34,482 nucleotides of DNA from JBBCJM01 sp037190175 (GCA_037190175.1 JBBCJM010000241.1:1-34482), one strand, 5' to 3'. Counted from the first letter of the stretch, positions 1-9,287 are shown. Numbers and translations: made by a program. The notes: generated from the sequence alone by a model not told the origin.

Positions 1-961
1 CGGGGAACAGGCAGCGGCTGAGATGGCCGGGGCCGACCTCGAGCGCCGGCGGCCGCTCTGCCAGGCACCGGTCGCGGCCGATCAGGCAGCGGTCGGCAAA
101 GATGCAGCCGCCGGGCACCCTGGTCAGATCCGGCAGGCTGCCCTTGATCGAGGCCAGCCGCTGCGTGCGGTCGGTGCCCGAGGGCATCGAGGCGATGAGC
201 CCCACGGTATAGGGATGCTTCGGGCGGCGGATGACCTCTTCGCAGCGCCCTTCCTCGACCAGTTCGCCGGCGTAGAGCACGCCGACGCGGTCGCAGACCT
301 TGGCCACCACCGCGATGTTGTGGCTGATGAACAGGATCGAGGCGTTGATCTTTTGGCGCAACTCGCGGATCAGGTCGAGGATCACCGCCTCGGTGGTCAC
401 GTCGAGGCCGGTCGTCGGTTCGTCCATGATGACGAGTTCGGGCTCGCAGGCCAGCGCCATGGCGATGACGATGCGCTGCTGCTGCCCGCCGGAAAGCTGG
501 TGGGGATAGCGGTCCACCATGGCCTCGGGGTCGGGCAGATTGACATCGGCCAGCAGCCCGATCGCCCGCGCCCGGGCCGCATCGCGCCCGGCGATCCCGT
601 GATGGCGCAGCGCCTCGGCGATCTGCTCGCCCACCCGCAGGCCGGGGTTCAGCGAGCTCATCGGGTCCTGATAGACAATGGCGACCCTGTTGCCCCGGAT
701 CGCGCGCAGGCCGCTCTTGGGCAGATCCTGGATCGGCTGGCCCTGCAACAGGATGCGGCCTTGGTCGATGCGGCCGCCGCGCAGGTAGTTCATCATCGCG
801 AAGGCGACCGTGGTCTTGCCCGAACCGGATTCGCCGATCAGCCCGTAGGCCTCGCCCGGGGCGATGGAGAAGCTCAGGTCGCGCACCGCGCGCAGCGGCG
901 CGTCGCCCGCGTCGTAGCTGACGGAGAGGTTCTCGACCTGCAGGGTGGGGGCTTGGCTCAT
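1..961 (-). CDS. Peptide/nickel-type ABC transporter ATP-binding protein (partial, runs off left edge)
   Basis: This cytoplasmic ATPase should power the importer encoded by the next three genes. Starting at the ATG at 961 the frame is open to the window edge (320 codons, no stop). It shows Walker A (GESGSGKTT), a Q-loop (YQDP), the signature LSGGQQQR near 477-503 and Walker B ending in MDEP, in the usual order. Near the left edge it enters the Cys-containing oligopeptide/dipeptide C-terminal extension (CIFADRCLIGRDRCLAERPPL), which places it in the DppD/OppD family rather than among sugar or polar amino-acid ATPases. The start lies 13 bp after the permease stop, so the genes are probably co-transcribed. 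Whether the protein ends soon after the edge or continues into a second fused ATPase half, as some family members do, cannot be seen. Confidence 0.9.
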   Translation of the reverse strand, partial: MSQAPTLQVENLSVSYDAGDAPLRAVRDLSFSIAPGEAYGLIGESGSGKTTVAFAMMNYLRGGRIDQGRILLQGQPIQDLPKSGLRAIRGNRVAIVYQDPMSSLNPGLRVGEQIAEALRHHGIAGRDAARARAIGLLADVNLPDPEAMVDRYPHQLSGGQQQRIVIAMALACEPELVIMDEPTTGLDVTTEAVILDLIRELRQKINASILFISHNIAVVAKVCDRVGVLYAGELVEEGRCEEVIRRPKHPYTVGLIASMPSGTDRTQRLASIKGSLPDLTRVPGGCIFADRCLIGRDRCLAERPPALEVGPGHLSRCLFP

Positions 962-974
962 CGAAGGGTTCCCG

Positions 975-1793
975 TCAGCTGCGCGAGATGCGGATGGGGG
1001 TGGCGAGCCGCTTGCGCACGTATTCGCCGAACAGGACGGTGCAGATGGAGACGAGCGCGATGGCCATGCAGGGAAAGAACACCAGCCACGGCGCGAACTG
1101 GATGTACTGCTGCGCCTCCTTCACCATCAGGCCCCAGGCCGGCGTCGGCGGATGCACCCCGATGCCGAGATAGCTGAGCGATGCGGTCAGCAGGATGCCG
1201 TAGGAGCAGCGGAGCGCGAAATCCACGATGATGAAGGCCCAAAGGTTGGGCAGCATCTCCCTGACCAGGATGTAGAAGGTGGATTCTCCGCGCGCCCTTG
1301 CCGCGTCGATGAACTCCGACAGCGAGATGTCCAGCGCGGCGCTGCGCACCAGCCGGGCCGAGCGCGGCCAGAACACCACGCCGATGGCGAGGATGACGTT
1401 GACCACGCTGCCCCCCAGCATGACCACGATCAGCATCGCGAGGATCAGGGCCGGGAACGACAGCAGCACGTCCATGAAGCGCATGATGATCTCGTCGCCG
1501 CGCCCGCCGAGATAGCCCGCAACCAGTCCGGTGACCGTGCCCAGCGACACGCCCAGCAGGGCCGAGGCAAGGGCGGGAAGCAGGGTATAGGGCGCGCCGG
1601 ACAGGATGCGGCTGAACACGTCGCGCCCGAACTCGTCCGTCCCGAAGACGAAGGGAAACTGCGGCGAGAGCAGCGAACTGGTCGGCGAGAACTCGGTCGC
1701 CGAAAAGGGCGCGATCACCGGGCCCAGGACCACCAGCACCGCGAGCGTGGCGAGAAACAGGACGGACAACAGGAAGCTGGCATCGCGTTTCAT
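975..1793 (-). CDS. ABC transporter permease, DppC family
   Basis: Inner-membrane permease of 272 residues, forming the channel with the DppB-type partner encoded just upstream. It begins with a short basic N-terminus and a hydrophobic segment (FLLSVLFLATLAVLVVLG). It has the DppC-type periplasmic text HPFGTDEFGRDVFSR-like (here VFGTDEFGRDVFSRIL) and the EAA loop that contacts the ATPase (EFIDAARARGESTFYILVREMLPN). I chose the ATG at 1793, 7 bp after the stop of the preceding permease; an in-frame ATG at 1841 would add 16 residues but would overlap that gene by about 40 bp. Substrate class (peptide, amine, opine, nickel and so on) is not determined by the sequence. Confidence 0.92.
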   Translation of the reverse strand: MKRDASFLLSVLFLATLAVLVVLGPVIAPFSATEFSPTSSLLSPQFPFVFGTDEFGRDVFSRILSGAPYTLLPALASALLGVSLGTVTGLVAGYLGGRGDEIIMRFMDVLLSFPALILAMLIVVMLGGSVVNVILAIGVVFWPRSARLVRSAALDISLSEFIDAARARGESTFYILVREMLPNLWAFIIVDFALRCSYGILLTASLSYLGIGVHPPTPAWGLMVKEAQQYIQFAPWLVFFPCMAIALVSICTVLFGEYVRKRLATPIRISRS

Positions 1794-1800
1794 GGCGGCC

Positions 1801-2748
1801 CTAGGTCCTGAGTTTCGGATTGAGCGCGATGGAGACGACATCCGCGATCAGGTTGCCGATGCCATAGGCGGCCGCGATGACGATGACGACGACCTGGATG
1901 GTCGGAATGTCGCGGCTCTGCACCGCCATGATCAGAAGCTGGCCTATCCCGGGATAGGCGAAGATCGTCTCGACGATGACCAGCCCCCCCAGCGTATAGC
2001 CGAAGTTCAGCCCGATCTCGACCAGCGCCGGCAGCATCGCGTTGCGCAGCGCGTGCTTGACGACGACGACATGGCCGGGCAATCCCTTCAGCTCGGCGGT
2101 GCGCACGTAATTGGTGCGCAGCGCCGCCACCATGCTGGCCCGGGTGACCTGGCTGAGATAGGCCAGCATCCCGATGGCGACCACCGTCACCGGCAGGATG
2201 ATGGATTTCAGGTTGCCCAGCACGCTGCCGCCCGGGGGAATGAGGCTGGTTCCCGGCAGCCAGCCCAGCCAGATGCTGAAGAACAGGATCAGCATCAGCG
2301 CGATCACGTATTCCGGCAGCGCGAAGAACAGCACGACCGCCCCGGTGATCGCCCGGTCGATCATCGAACCCTGATAGAAGGCCGCCAGCACCCCCAGCGT
2401 GATCGAGACGGGGACCGCGATGCCGAGCGAGATCAGCGCCAGCACCAGCGAATTCCACAGCCGCTCGAAGACCATCGGGGCAATCGCCGTGTTGTAGGCC
2501 AGCGAGATGCCGAAATCGCCGGTCACGAAGGCGGTGACCCAGTTCCAGTAACGCAACAGGACCGGCTCGTTGAGCCCCATCCGCTGGCGCACCAGTTCCA
2601 CCTGATCGGGCGTGGCGAAATCGCCCAGGATCGCATTGGCGACGTCGCCGGGAAGCACGTGAACAATCAGGAACGTGATGAAGGACACGGCGAGCAGGAT
2701 GGCCATCATCAGGGCCACCCGTCGCAGGATCAGTTCGATCGCCTGCAC
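1801..2748 (-). CDS. ABC transporter permease, DppB family
   Basis: Inner-membrane permease of 315 residues. It opens with a hydrophobic helix (MMAILLAVSFITFLIVHVLPGD), the characteristic DppB N-terminus ending in the HxxPGD turn. It then has the multi-helix core and an EAA loop (TAELKGLPGHVVVVKHALRNAMLP) for docking to the ATPase. I chose a GTG start at 2748 because GGGAGG lies nine bases upstream and no ATG is suitably placed; the next Met codons fall inside the first membrane helix. The gap to the binding-protein stop (2778) is 29 bp, so it belongs to the same operon. Length and topology are typical of the family. Confidence 0.92.
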   Translation of the reverse strand: MQAIELILRRVALMMAILLAVSFITFLIVHVLPGDVANAILGDFATPDQVELVRQRMGLNEPVLLRYWNWVTAFVTGDFGISLAYNTAIAPMVFERLWNSLVLALISLGIAVPVSITLGVLAAFYQGSMIDRAITGAVVLFFALPEYVIALMLILFFSIWLGWLPGTSLIPPGGSVLGNLKSIILPVTVVAIGMLAYLSQVTRASMVAALRTNYVRTAELKGLPGHVVVVKHALRNAMLPALVEIGLNFGYTLGGLVIVETIFAYPGIGQLLIMAVQSRDIPTIQVVVIVIAAAYGIGNLIADVVSIALNPKLRT

Positions 2749-2777
2749 CTTCTCGTACCTCCCGGTGTTGCTGCGGC

Positions 2778-4340
2778 TCAGGCCTCGAACCAGATCTCGC
2801 GCACGTCGATCAGGTCGCTCTGCGGGGGCGTGTAGCCCTTTAGCCTGTCGACGGTCGCGCCGAAGAAGTTCTGGAAGTAGGGGATGATCCGGTCGCTGCC
2901 GCTGTGGATCATCGGCAGGATCTTCGCCATCAGCTCCTTGCGCTTGGCGTCGTCGACCTCGGCGATGAGGTCTTCGATCAGGGGATCGAGCCCCGGCACC
3001 GTCTCGATGCCGCTGTAGTTCGAGCCGCCCTTGGAATGGAAGGATCTGTAAAGACGCTCGTAGTCGGTGTGGTAGCCGGTCCACTGGGTCGTGTACAACG
3101 GCTGCTTGCGCGCGACGTTGGCGGAATACTCGGTGAACGGAACGTCCCGGATGTCGATCCTGATGCCCAGGCGCGCCGCCGGCTCCTGCACGGCCAGCAC
3201 CATCTTGGGGGCCGGCGGACGCTCGCTGGTGGTCCAGGCCGTCAGGGACAGGCTTTCGATGCCGGCTTCCCTCAGCAGGGCCTGCGCCTTGGCGAGATCC
3301 TGGTCGTTCTGCGGCAGGTCCGCCGGCACCATCGGGTCGGTCGGCAGCAGGGGGTGGTCGTTGCCGATCACCCCCTGGCCCAGCAGCGCCGATTGCAGCA
3401 GCGCCTTGCGGTCGATGAGATGCCGGAACGCCTGGCGCACCTTGATGTTGTCGAAGGGCGCCATGTTGGCCTGCACGAAGAGGATCTGATAGCGCGCGGT
3501 CGGCTCGGAATAGGCCACGATGCCGCCCACGTTGCGCAGGCTCAGATAGGCTTCCACGCCGATCTGGTTCACCACGTCGACCGATCCGTCGCGCAGCGCC
3601 GCCTGCTGGGCGACCGACTCGGCGAGCTGCAGATACTGGATGCCGTCGAGATAGGGCTGGTCCTTCATCCAGTAATTGTCGTTGCGCACCACGGTGGTGG
3701 TGGCGCCGGGGTTGTGGTCCTGGAACACGAAGGGGCCAGTGCCCACCGGCCGCTGGTCCATGGTGCCGATCAGGTCGGCGGGCGCGATGCGCCCCCAGCG
3801 CGAGGTGAACGACTGCGGAAGCTGGCCGAACCGCTGCGTCAGGACGAAGCGGACCTGGTGCGGACCCTCGGCCCTGATCTCCTGCACCGGGCCGAAGCAG
3901 CCCAGCGAGGGGCCGGCCACCTCCCTGTCCATCGTGCGCTCGACCGTGGCCACCACGTCTTCCGAGGTGAAATCCTTGCCGTGGTGGAACTTCACGCCCT
4001 CGCGAAGCTTGAAGACCCATTCCTCGCCGCCCTTCTCGGCGTGCCATTCGGTGGCGAGCCGCGGGATCAGCTGGCCGTTCGCATCCACGTCGGTCAGGTT
4101 GTCGAAGACCGAATTGCCCAGCTGCTGGCCCGCGACCGAAAGCGTGGCGTGCGGGTCGATCTTGTCCACCGGATTGGGATAGGCCATGCGCAACGTGCCG
4201 CCCCGCCGGGCCTGGGCATTCGCCGCGGGCGCGGTGGCAGCGCCGAAACCGATGATCGCGCCGGCGCCGAGGCCCAGCGTGCTCCCCAGAAACTTCCGGC
4301 GTGTCGCAGTGAAAGTACCAGTATCCTTGCGCGTGGTCAT
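2778..4340 (-). CDS. ABC transporter substrate-binding protein, family 5 (peptide/nickel type), Tat-exported
   Basis: Periplasmic binding protein of 520 residues, the usual size for SBP family 5 (DppA/OppA/NikA). The N-terminus has a twin-arginine motif (TRRKFLG, Arg14-Arg15), a hydrophobic stretch and a cleavage-like ANA-QA. Mature-domain hallmarks include the early GGTLRMAYPNPVDKIDPHATLS and the segment WVFKLREGVKFHHGKDFTSEDVV. I chose the ATG at 4340 because a strong AAGGAGG lies just upstream; an earlier in-frame ATG at 4361 encodes that ribosome site and is unlikely. It precedes its permease genes, the usual operon order. Tat export implies folding before export. The ligand is unknown; the neighbours (FAD oxidoreductase, PLP lyase, flavin reductase) hint at an amine or amino-acid derivative rather than a peptide. 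Confidence 0.93.
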   Translation of the reverse strand: MTTRKDTGTFTATRRKFLGSTLGLGAGAIIGFGAATAPAANAQARRGGTLRMAYPNPVDKIDPHATLSVAGQQLGNSVFDNLTDVDANGQLIPRLATEWHAEKGGEEWVFKLREGVKFHHGKDFTSEDVVATVERTMDREVAGPSLGCFGPVQEIRAEGPHQVRFVLTQRFGQLPQSFTSRWGRIAPADLIGTMDQRPVGTGPFVFQDHNPGATTTVVRNDNYWMKDQPYLDGIQYLQLAESVAQQAALRDGSVDVVNQIGVEAYLSLRNVGGIVAYSEPTARYQILFVQANMAPFDNIKVRQAFRHLIDRKALLQSALLGQGVIGNDHPLLPTDPMVPADLPQNDQDLAKAQALLREAGIESLSLTAWTTSERPPAPKMVLAVQEPAARLGIRIDIRDVPFTEYSANVARKQPLYTTQWTGYHTDYERLYRSFHSKGGSNYSGIETVPGLDPLIEDLIAEVDDAKRKELMAKILPMIHSGSDRIIPYFQNFFGATVDRLKGYTPPQSDLIDVREIWFEA

Positions 4341-4383
4341 TGGAATTCCTCCTTGATGCACCGTTTCGAACGGGGGGCGATAT

Positions 4384-4815
4384 TCAGGTTCTGGTTCCTC
4401 TTATCTTCAGGCTTACCTTGCTGGCCGTCGCGGCCAGGCCGTATATCGGGCATTCGTCCTGATACACCTTGACGAGAGCCTCGGCCTCGGCCTGGGTCGC
4501 GCCGATGACCTCGACCTCGATGTCGATGGCGGTGTATTTCGCGAGCTGGTCGGAATAGCGCGAGCTGGTGGCCGAAAAGACGGCCTTCTCGATATCGATG
4601 CCTTCCTTGCGGGCCGTCGCCTCCACGATCACCGCCCCGCAGCCGATCAGCGCCGCCAGGAAGGTCTCGCCCGCCGTCAGCGCATCGGGCTCGACGCCCG
4701 AGCGGCCGGCGGTGGAATCGATCAGCATCATGCGGCCCCGGGCGCCGGCCACGATCCGGCCGGGGACGCCCAGCGTTTCCGCCACTGCCCGGGATTGCTT
4801 GAGTTCGGGTGCCAT
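4384..4815 (-). CDS. OsmC/Ohr family protein
   Basis: A 143-residue cytoplasmic protein of the OsmC/Ohr fold. Members reduce organic hydroperoxides with a pair of cysteines. Both are present: Cys59 in LAALIGCGAVIVEATARKEGI and Cys122 in DECPIYGLA, the two conserved family positions. The start is supported by AGGAGAGGAAAAGG immediately before the ATG. It sits between an FAD oxidoreductase gene and the transporter genes on the same strand. FAD oxidases of the neighbouring type can make hydrogen peroxide, so a protective role is reasonable, but that is inference. Many OsmC-like proteins in catabolic operons have no proven activity. Confidence 0.85.
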   Translation of the reverse strand: MAPELKQSRAVAETLGVPGRIVAGARGRMMLIDSTAGRSGVEPDALTAGETFLAALIGCGAVIVEATARKEGIDIEKAVFSATSSRYSDQLAKYTAIDIEVEVIGATQAEAEALVKVYQDECPIYGLAATASKVSLKIRGTRT

Positions 4816-4834
4816 GTCCTTTTCCTCTCCTGCG

Positions 4835-6019
4835 TCAGCCGGTCTGTTCGGGGCGCACTTCGATCACCGACAACGGTCCCTGCGGGCGCAGGAAACGGTC
4901 GTGGGCAAAGGCCGAAAGGTCGAGCGACGGCCTGCCGTCCACGAACCACTCCGCCACCAGCCTGCCGACGATGGGGCCCAGGCAGAATCCGTGCCCGCTG
5001 AATCCCGCGGCGATGAAGAAGCCCGCCGGCGCATCGACCTTTTCGGAGGCCCAGCCGATGACCGGCATCATGTCGGGCGTGCATTCGCGGATGCCTGCCC
5101 AGCGGCGCGCGATGGTGGCGTCCTTCAGCACCGGGAACATCTCCAGCACCTTGCCGCGCGGCCTGACCTCCTCGAAGGGCGGGCGCAGCACCTCCTTGCT
5201 GTAGGTGAAGCGGCTGATGTCGTTGGCCGCCGCGCCCGCGCCCATCCGCACCGAGCCGTCGGGAAGCTGGCAGATCGCCATGGCCATCGAGGCGGTCTGC
5301 ACGAAGGGATCGGCGACGCGCGGGAACGGCGCGCTCAGCAGCATGATCGAGCGGCTGGGATAGATCGGGACATAGACGCCGACCTTCTCGGCGACATGGG
5401 GCGCCCAGGGGCCGGCCGCGTTCACCACGATCGGCGCCTCGGCGAAGGTGTCCCGGCTCATCACGCCGCAGACGCGGTTGCCGGAAACCGGGATGCCCAC
5501 CGCCTCCTGGTTTTCCAGCACGACGGCCCCGGCCTCGACCGCGGCCGCGCCTGTCGCCTTGCTGGCCTGGAGGGGGATCGCCGAGCCGTCGGTCGGGCAG
5601 TATTTCGCCCCGGGCACGCCCTCGGCCAGCGCAGGCGCCAGATCCCGCAGCGCGCTTCCCTCGACGATCTCGCTTTCCAGGCCCAGCGCCATCTCCGCCG
5701 CGCGCATCCGGGCCAGCTTTTCCATGTCGGCGTCGTTCTCGCCGAGATAGAGGTGGCCGTTGCGCCGGTAGCCGGTGGGCCGCCCGAGGTCGGCGTCCAG
5801 CGTCCTCCACATCTCGACCGCCGCGCGGGCGAGCGGGATCTCGGGCAGCAGCCGCCCCTGCTGGCGCACCCCGCCGCCGTTCAGGCCCGAGGCTTCCTCG
5901 CCCATGCCGCCGCGCTCGAACACCACCACCCTGCGGCCGCGCCCGCGCAGCTCTCGGGCGATGGAGAGGCCGACGATCCCGCCCCCGACGATGGCCACAT
6001 CTGCTTCGATCTTCTTCAT
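4835..6019 (-). CDS. FAD-dependent oxidoreductase, DadA/sarcosine oxidase beta type
   Basis: A 394-residue flavoprotein of the DAO family (D-amino-acid dehydrogenase, sarcosine or dimethylglycine oxidase beta-like). The N-terminal FAD-binding Rossmann motif is clear (VAIVGGGIVGLSIARELRGRGRRVVVFERG, residues 8-37). It is followed by the family motif GLNGGGVRQQGR and, near the C-terminus, by WAGIRECTPDMMPVIG and GHGFCLGPIVGRLVAEW, which contribute to the flavin and substrate site. Such enzymes oxidise a C-N bond of an amino acid or N-methylated amine. No covalent-FAD motif could be assigned. The ATG at 6019 is 9 bp beyond the stop of the PLP-enzyme gene, indicating tight co-transcription. The exact substrate is unknown. 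Confidence 0.88.
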   Translation of the reverse strand: MKKIEADVAIVGGGIVGLSIARELRGRGRRVVVFERGGMGEEASGLNGGGVRQQGRLLPEIPLARAAVEMWRTLDADLGRPTGYRRNGHLYLGENDADMEKLARMRAAEMALGLESEIVEGSALRDLAPALAEGVPGAKYCPTDGSAIPLQASKATGAAAVEAGAVVLENQEAVGIPVSGNRVCGVMSRDTFAEAPIVVNAAGPWAPHVAEKVGVYVPIYPSRSIMLLSAPFPRVADPFVQTASMAMAICQLPDGSVRMGAGAAANDISRFTYSKEVLRPPFEEVRPRGKVLEMFPVLKDATIARRWAGIRECTPDMMPVIGWASEKVDAPAGFFIAAGFSGHGFCLGPIVGRLVAEWFVDGRPSLDLSAFAHDRFLRPQGPLSVIEVRPEQTG

Positions 6020-6028
6020 GGCCTGTCC

Positions 6029-7201
6029 TCAGGAACGGGGGCGTCTGACGGCCTCGGCCATGCGGTCGAGGATCTGGTCGGCGATGCCGAGCGAGGTCGC
6101 GAAGTTGAAGCGGATGAACTGCCGGGCCGCGGGATCGAAGGTTTCCCCCGGGCTGAAGGCGATCTTCCCGTTCTGCAGGAAGAACTCGGCGGCGGTCACG
6201 TTGAAGCCCAGCTTCGTACAGTCGAGCCAGGCCATGTAGGTGGCTTCCGGGAGATGGAACCGGATCTCCGGCAACTCCTTGCGCAGCCGCGCCGCGACGT
6301 GATCGCGCACCCGGCCCAGGTGGGCCAGCACCTCGTCCAGCCAGGGCTGGCTCTCGGTCCAGGCCGCCACGGTGGCGTCGATGCCGATGATGTTGGGCTG
6401 GCCGACCATGCGGCGCGGGAACCGCCTGAAGAAGCGGTCGCGCAGCTCGGCCGTGCCGAAATGCACCACCGCGCAGCGCAGGCCGGGGATGTTGAAGCTC
6501 TTGGTCGGCGAGGTGATGGTCACCGTGCGCGCCGCGATCTCGGGCGACAGGCTGGCGATGGGGATGTGCCGGTGGCCATCGAAGACCAGATCGGAGTGGA
6601 TCTCGTCCGAGATGATGATCAGGTCGCGCTCGATGGCGACGCGGCCGAACTCCAGCATCTCCTCGCGCCCGAACACGCGGCCGGTGGGGTTCTGCGGGTT
6701 GCACAGCACGAGGATGCGCGTGGTGGGATCGATCAGCCGCTCCAGCGCCGCGATGTCCATCTGATGGCGCGTGCCGTCATCGACCATCGGATATTCGATC
6801 AGCCGGCGGCCGGTATCGAGGATCGCCTCGCGGAAGGGCGGATAGGCCGGCACCTGCAACACCACCCCGTCCCCCGGCTCGGAAAGGACGTAGATCGGCG
6901 CGAAGGTGCCCTGCACCAGATCGGCCACCGGCAGCACCAGATCGGGGTCGACCTCCCAGCCGAAGCGGTCCTTCATCCGCGCCGCATAGGCGTTGCAGAC
7001 TGCAAGGTCGGCCCGCGCCCCGTTGCGCAGCGGATAGCCGTAGTCCATCTGTTCGTAGATGCGGCCGACCGCCGCCTGGATCGGGGCGGCGACGGCGAAG
7101 TCCATCTCGGCCACCCAGGCCGGGATCACGTCGCTGCCGAAGCGGTTCCACTTCGAGTTCTGGCGCGCCCGCAGCGCCTCGACGGAAAGTTCGAAATCCA
7201 T
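6029..7201 (-). CDS. PLP-dependent MalY/PatB family aminotransferase (C-S beta-lyase type)
   Basis: A fold-type I PLP enzyme of 390 residues, normal for MalY/PatB. The schiff-base lysine is in SPTKSFNIPGLRCA (about Lys234). The PLP-binding aspartate is in ISDEIHSDL (about Asp199) and NPQNPTGR is also present. The N-terminal NSKWNRFGSDVIPAWVAEMDF is a hallmark of the MalY group. Family members cleave the C-beta to S bond of cystathionine-like substrates or transaminate. I chose the ATG at 7201, eight bases after GAGGGG; ATG 7207 is an alternative, and a start at 7246 would overlap the preceding gene. Lying next to a flavin reductase and an FAD oxidoreductase, it probably acts on an amino-acid-like intermediate. 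Confidence 0.9.
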   Translation of the reverse strand: MDFELSVEALRARQNSKWNRFGSDVIPAWVAEMDFAVAAPIQAAVGRIYEQMDYGYPLRNGARADLAVCNAYAARMKDRFGWEVDPDLVLPVADLVQGTFAPIYVLSEPGDGVVLQVPAYPPFREAILDTGRRLIEYPMVDDGTRHQMDIAALERLIDPTTRILVLCNPQNPTGRVFGREEMLEFGRVAIERDLIIISDEIHSDLVFDGHRHIPIASLSPEIAARTVTITSPTKSFNIPGLRCAVVHFGTAELRDRFFRRFPRRMVGQPNIIGIDATVAAWTESQPWLDEVLAHLGRVRDHVAARLRKELPEIRFHLPEATYMAWLDCTKLGFNVTAAEFFLQNGKIAFSPGETFDPAARQFIRFNFATSLGIADQILDRMAEAVRRPRS

Positions 7202-7242
7202 CCTCATGTCCCCTCGGCCCTGTGCCGGATCCGCGGCCTGCC

Positions 7243-9198
7243 TCACAGCTCGCGCCCGATCTTCGATCCTTCGTAGATTGCCTGTTCGATCTGCCGCGGC
7301 GCCCAGCAGTCGCCGATGGCATAGAGCCGCCCGACCTTGCCCTTCAGGTCCCTGTAGATGCCGCGGTCGGCCGTGCCCTTGGTGCAGAACACCACGCTGT
7401 CGGTCTCGATCTCGCGCTCGCTGCCGTCGGTCAGGCGCACGCGCGCCATGCCGGGGCCGACCGCGACGACCTCCTGCAAGGCCGACATCTTCACGCCCAG
7501 CCCCAGCAGCCGGTCATAGCTCTCGCGCCAGGTCAGGTGATCCACGTCGATCCCGACATAGAAGGCGCTCGACACGATCTCGACCTCATGCCCGCGCTGG
7601 GCCAGCCATTCGGCCGTGGAAAGCCCCATGTGGCGGCCGTCGAAATCGCCGATCACCACGCGCTTGCCCGGCTCTGCGCCGTGCAGGATCTGCCGCGCGG
7701 TGAAGACGTTCGGGCCGTCCGCGCCGGGAATGTCGGGCCTGGTGTCGCGCGAGCCGGTCGCCACCACCACGATGTCGGGCCGGGCTTCCAGCACCTTTTC
7801 CGCCGTCATGTCGCTGTCCAGCCGCACCAGCACCCCGCTGCGCCGCGCCTGCCCCTCCAGCCAGTCGACGATGCGGGCATAGTCCTGGCGGTAGGGCGCC
7901 CTGCACAGCGTGCGGACCTGGCCGCCCAGGATGCCGGCGCGTTCGTGCAGCACCACGTCGTGGCCCCGCTTGGCGGCCACCCGCGCCGCCTCCAGCCCCG
8001 CCGGCCCGCCGCCCACGACCAGCACCGTGCGATAGTCCTCGACAGGTTGCAGACGGTCCCACTGGTATTCGCGCCCCGTGCGCGGATTGTAGACGCAGGA
8101 CATGTCGCCGACGCGCTGCTGGCGGCTGAAGCAGCCTTCGTTGGCGTGGATGCAGGTGCGGATGTCGCGCAGCCGCCCCTCCATCACCTTGCGGATGATC
8201 GAGGGCTCGGCGATATGCGCGCGGGTCATGCCGACCAGATCGGCGTCGCCCGCGGCCAGGATCGCCTCGGCCTCGTTCGGGTCCGCGATCTTGCCGACGC
8301 AGAACACCGGCACGTCGACCGCATCCTTGATCGCCCGCGCATAGCCGACCAGCGGCCGCGGCGGCGAGGAGATCACCGGATAGTGGAAGGACCGGCTCTT
8401 CATGCTGTTGTTGGTGCCGGCGCTGACGTCGATGAAGTCGAGCCTGCCCCATTCCTGCATCATCCGGGCGTAGCGCACGCCGTCTTCCAGCTGATAGCCG
8501 TCGGGGACCACCTCGGTCGCGCTGAAGCGGATGCCCAAGATGAAGTCCGGGCCGACCGCCCGGCGGGTCTCGATCAGCGTTTCCCGGGCGAAGCGCAGCC
8601 GGTTCTCCTCGCTGCCGCCGTATTCGTCGGTGCGCTTGTTCGACCTGGGCGAGACGAACTGCTGGACGAGGTTGCCGTGGGTGAACGAGAGCTCGACCCC
8701 ATCGAAGCCGCCCGCCTTGCAGCGCGCGGCCGCGGTGCCCCATGCCTTCACCAGCGACCGGATCTCCTCGATCTCCAGTTCGTGCGGGATGTCGCGCGAA
8801 CGGTCCATCGGGATGGCCGAGGGCGCCAGCGGCGGCTCGCCCTGCGGGCCCATGTTGGTGACGCTGCCGGAATGCGACAGCAGGCAGAAGATCTTCGCGC
8901 CCTCGGCATGGACGGCATCGACCAGCGGCCGGTACTGCTCGATCACCTCGTCGCCGCTGACCAGCCCGCCGCCATGGCCGCGGATGCCGATGGGCGAATT
9001 GTCGATCGAGGTGGTGCCGAAGATGATCAGGCCGATGCCGCCCTGCGCCCGGGCGCGGTGGTATTCGATCAGCCGCGGGCCGATCCTGCCGCCCTGCGAA
9101 TAGCCCGTGCCGTGCGCGGTGGACAAGGCCCGGTTGCGGACCGTGATGTTTCCGATCTTGAGCGGAGAGAGCAGATGCTCGAACCCTTCGCCAGCCAT
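7243..9198 (-). CDS. NADH:flavin oxidoreductase, 2,4-dienoyl-CoA reductase / trimethylamine dehydrogenase family
   Basis: A 651-residue multidomain flavoenzyme. An N-terminal Old Yellow Enzyme TIM barrel (FMN) runs to about residue 345 and is followed by a cysteine motif for a 4Fe-4S cluster. A C-terminal FAD/NAD(P) domain begins at VLVVGGGPAGLEAARVAAKRGHDVVLHER. The cluster region reads CIHANEGCF...SCVYNP: Cys349, Cys356 and Cys368 are present, but the second ligand position (352) is Ala. Members reduce dienoyl-CoAs or dehydrogenate/demethylate N-methylated compounds. The Ala variant is, from memory, seen in some betaine/dimethylglycine demethylase relatives. I chose the ATG at 9198 because GGAG lies eight bases upstream; a TTG at 9228 is less likely. 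It shares an operon with an FAD oxidoreductase and a CoA-transferase. Confidence 0.88.
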   Translation of the reverse strand: MAGEGFEHLLSPLKIGNITVRNRALSTAHGTGYSQGGRIGPRLIEYHRARAQGGIGLIIFGTTSIDNSPIGIRGHGGGLVSGDEVIEQYRPLVDAVHAEGAKIFCLLSHSGSVTNMGPQGEPPLAPSAIPMDRSRDIPHELEIEEIRSLVKAWGTAAARCKAGGFDGVELSFTHGNLVQQFVSPRSNKRTDEYGGSEENRLRFARETLIETRRAVGPDFILGIRFSATEVVPDGYQLEDGVRYARMMQEWGRLDFIDVSAGTNNSMKSRSFHYPVISSPPRPLVGYARAIKDAVDVPVFCVGKIADPNEAEAILAAGDADLVGMTRAHIAEPSIIRKVMEGRLRDIRTCIHANEGCFSRQQRVGDMSCVYNPRTGREYQWDRLQPVEDYRTVLVVGGGPAGLEAARVAAKRGHDVVLHERAGILGGQVRTLCRAPYRQDYARIVDWLEGQARRSGVLVRLDSDMTAEKVLEARPDIVVVATGSRDTRPDIPGADGPNVFTARQILHGAEPGKRVVIGDFDGRHMGLSTAEWLAQRGHEVEIVSSAFYVGIDVDHLTWRESYDRLLGLGVKMSALQEVVAVGPGMARVRLTDGSEREIETDSVVFCTKGTADRGIYRDLKGKVGRLYAIGDCWAPRQIEQAIYEGSKIGREL

Positions 9199-9287
9199 TC
9201 CCGTTCTCCGTATCGCGTCCGCCGCCAATTGCTCCGCCTGATCCGCCGCCCGGCGTCCGGGCTCCGGCGCGCCCGTGGCCGTCCCCG

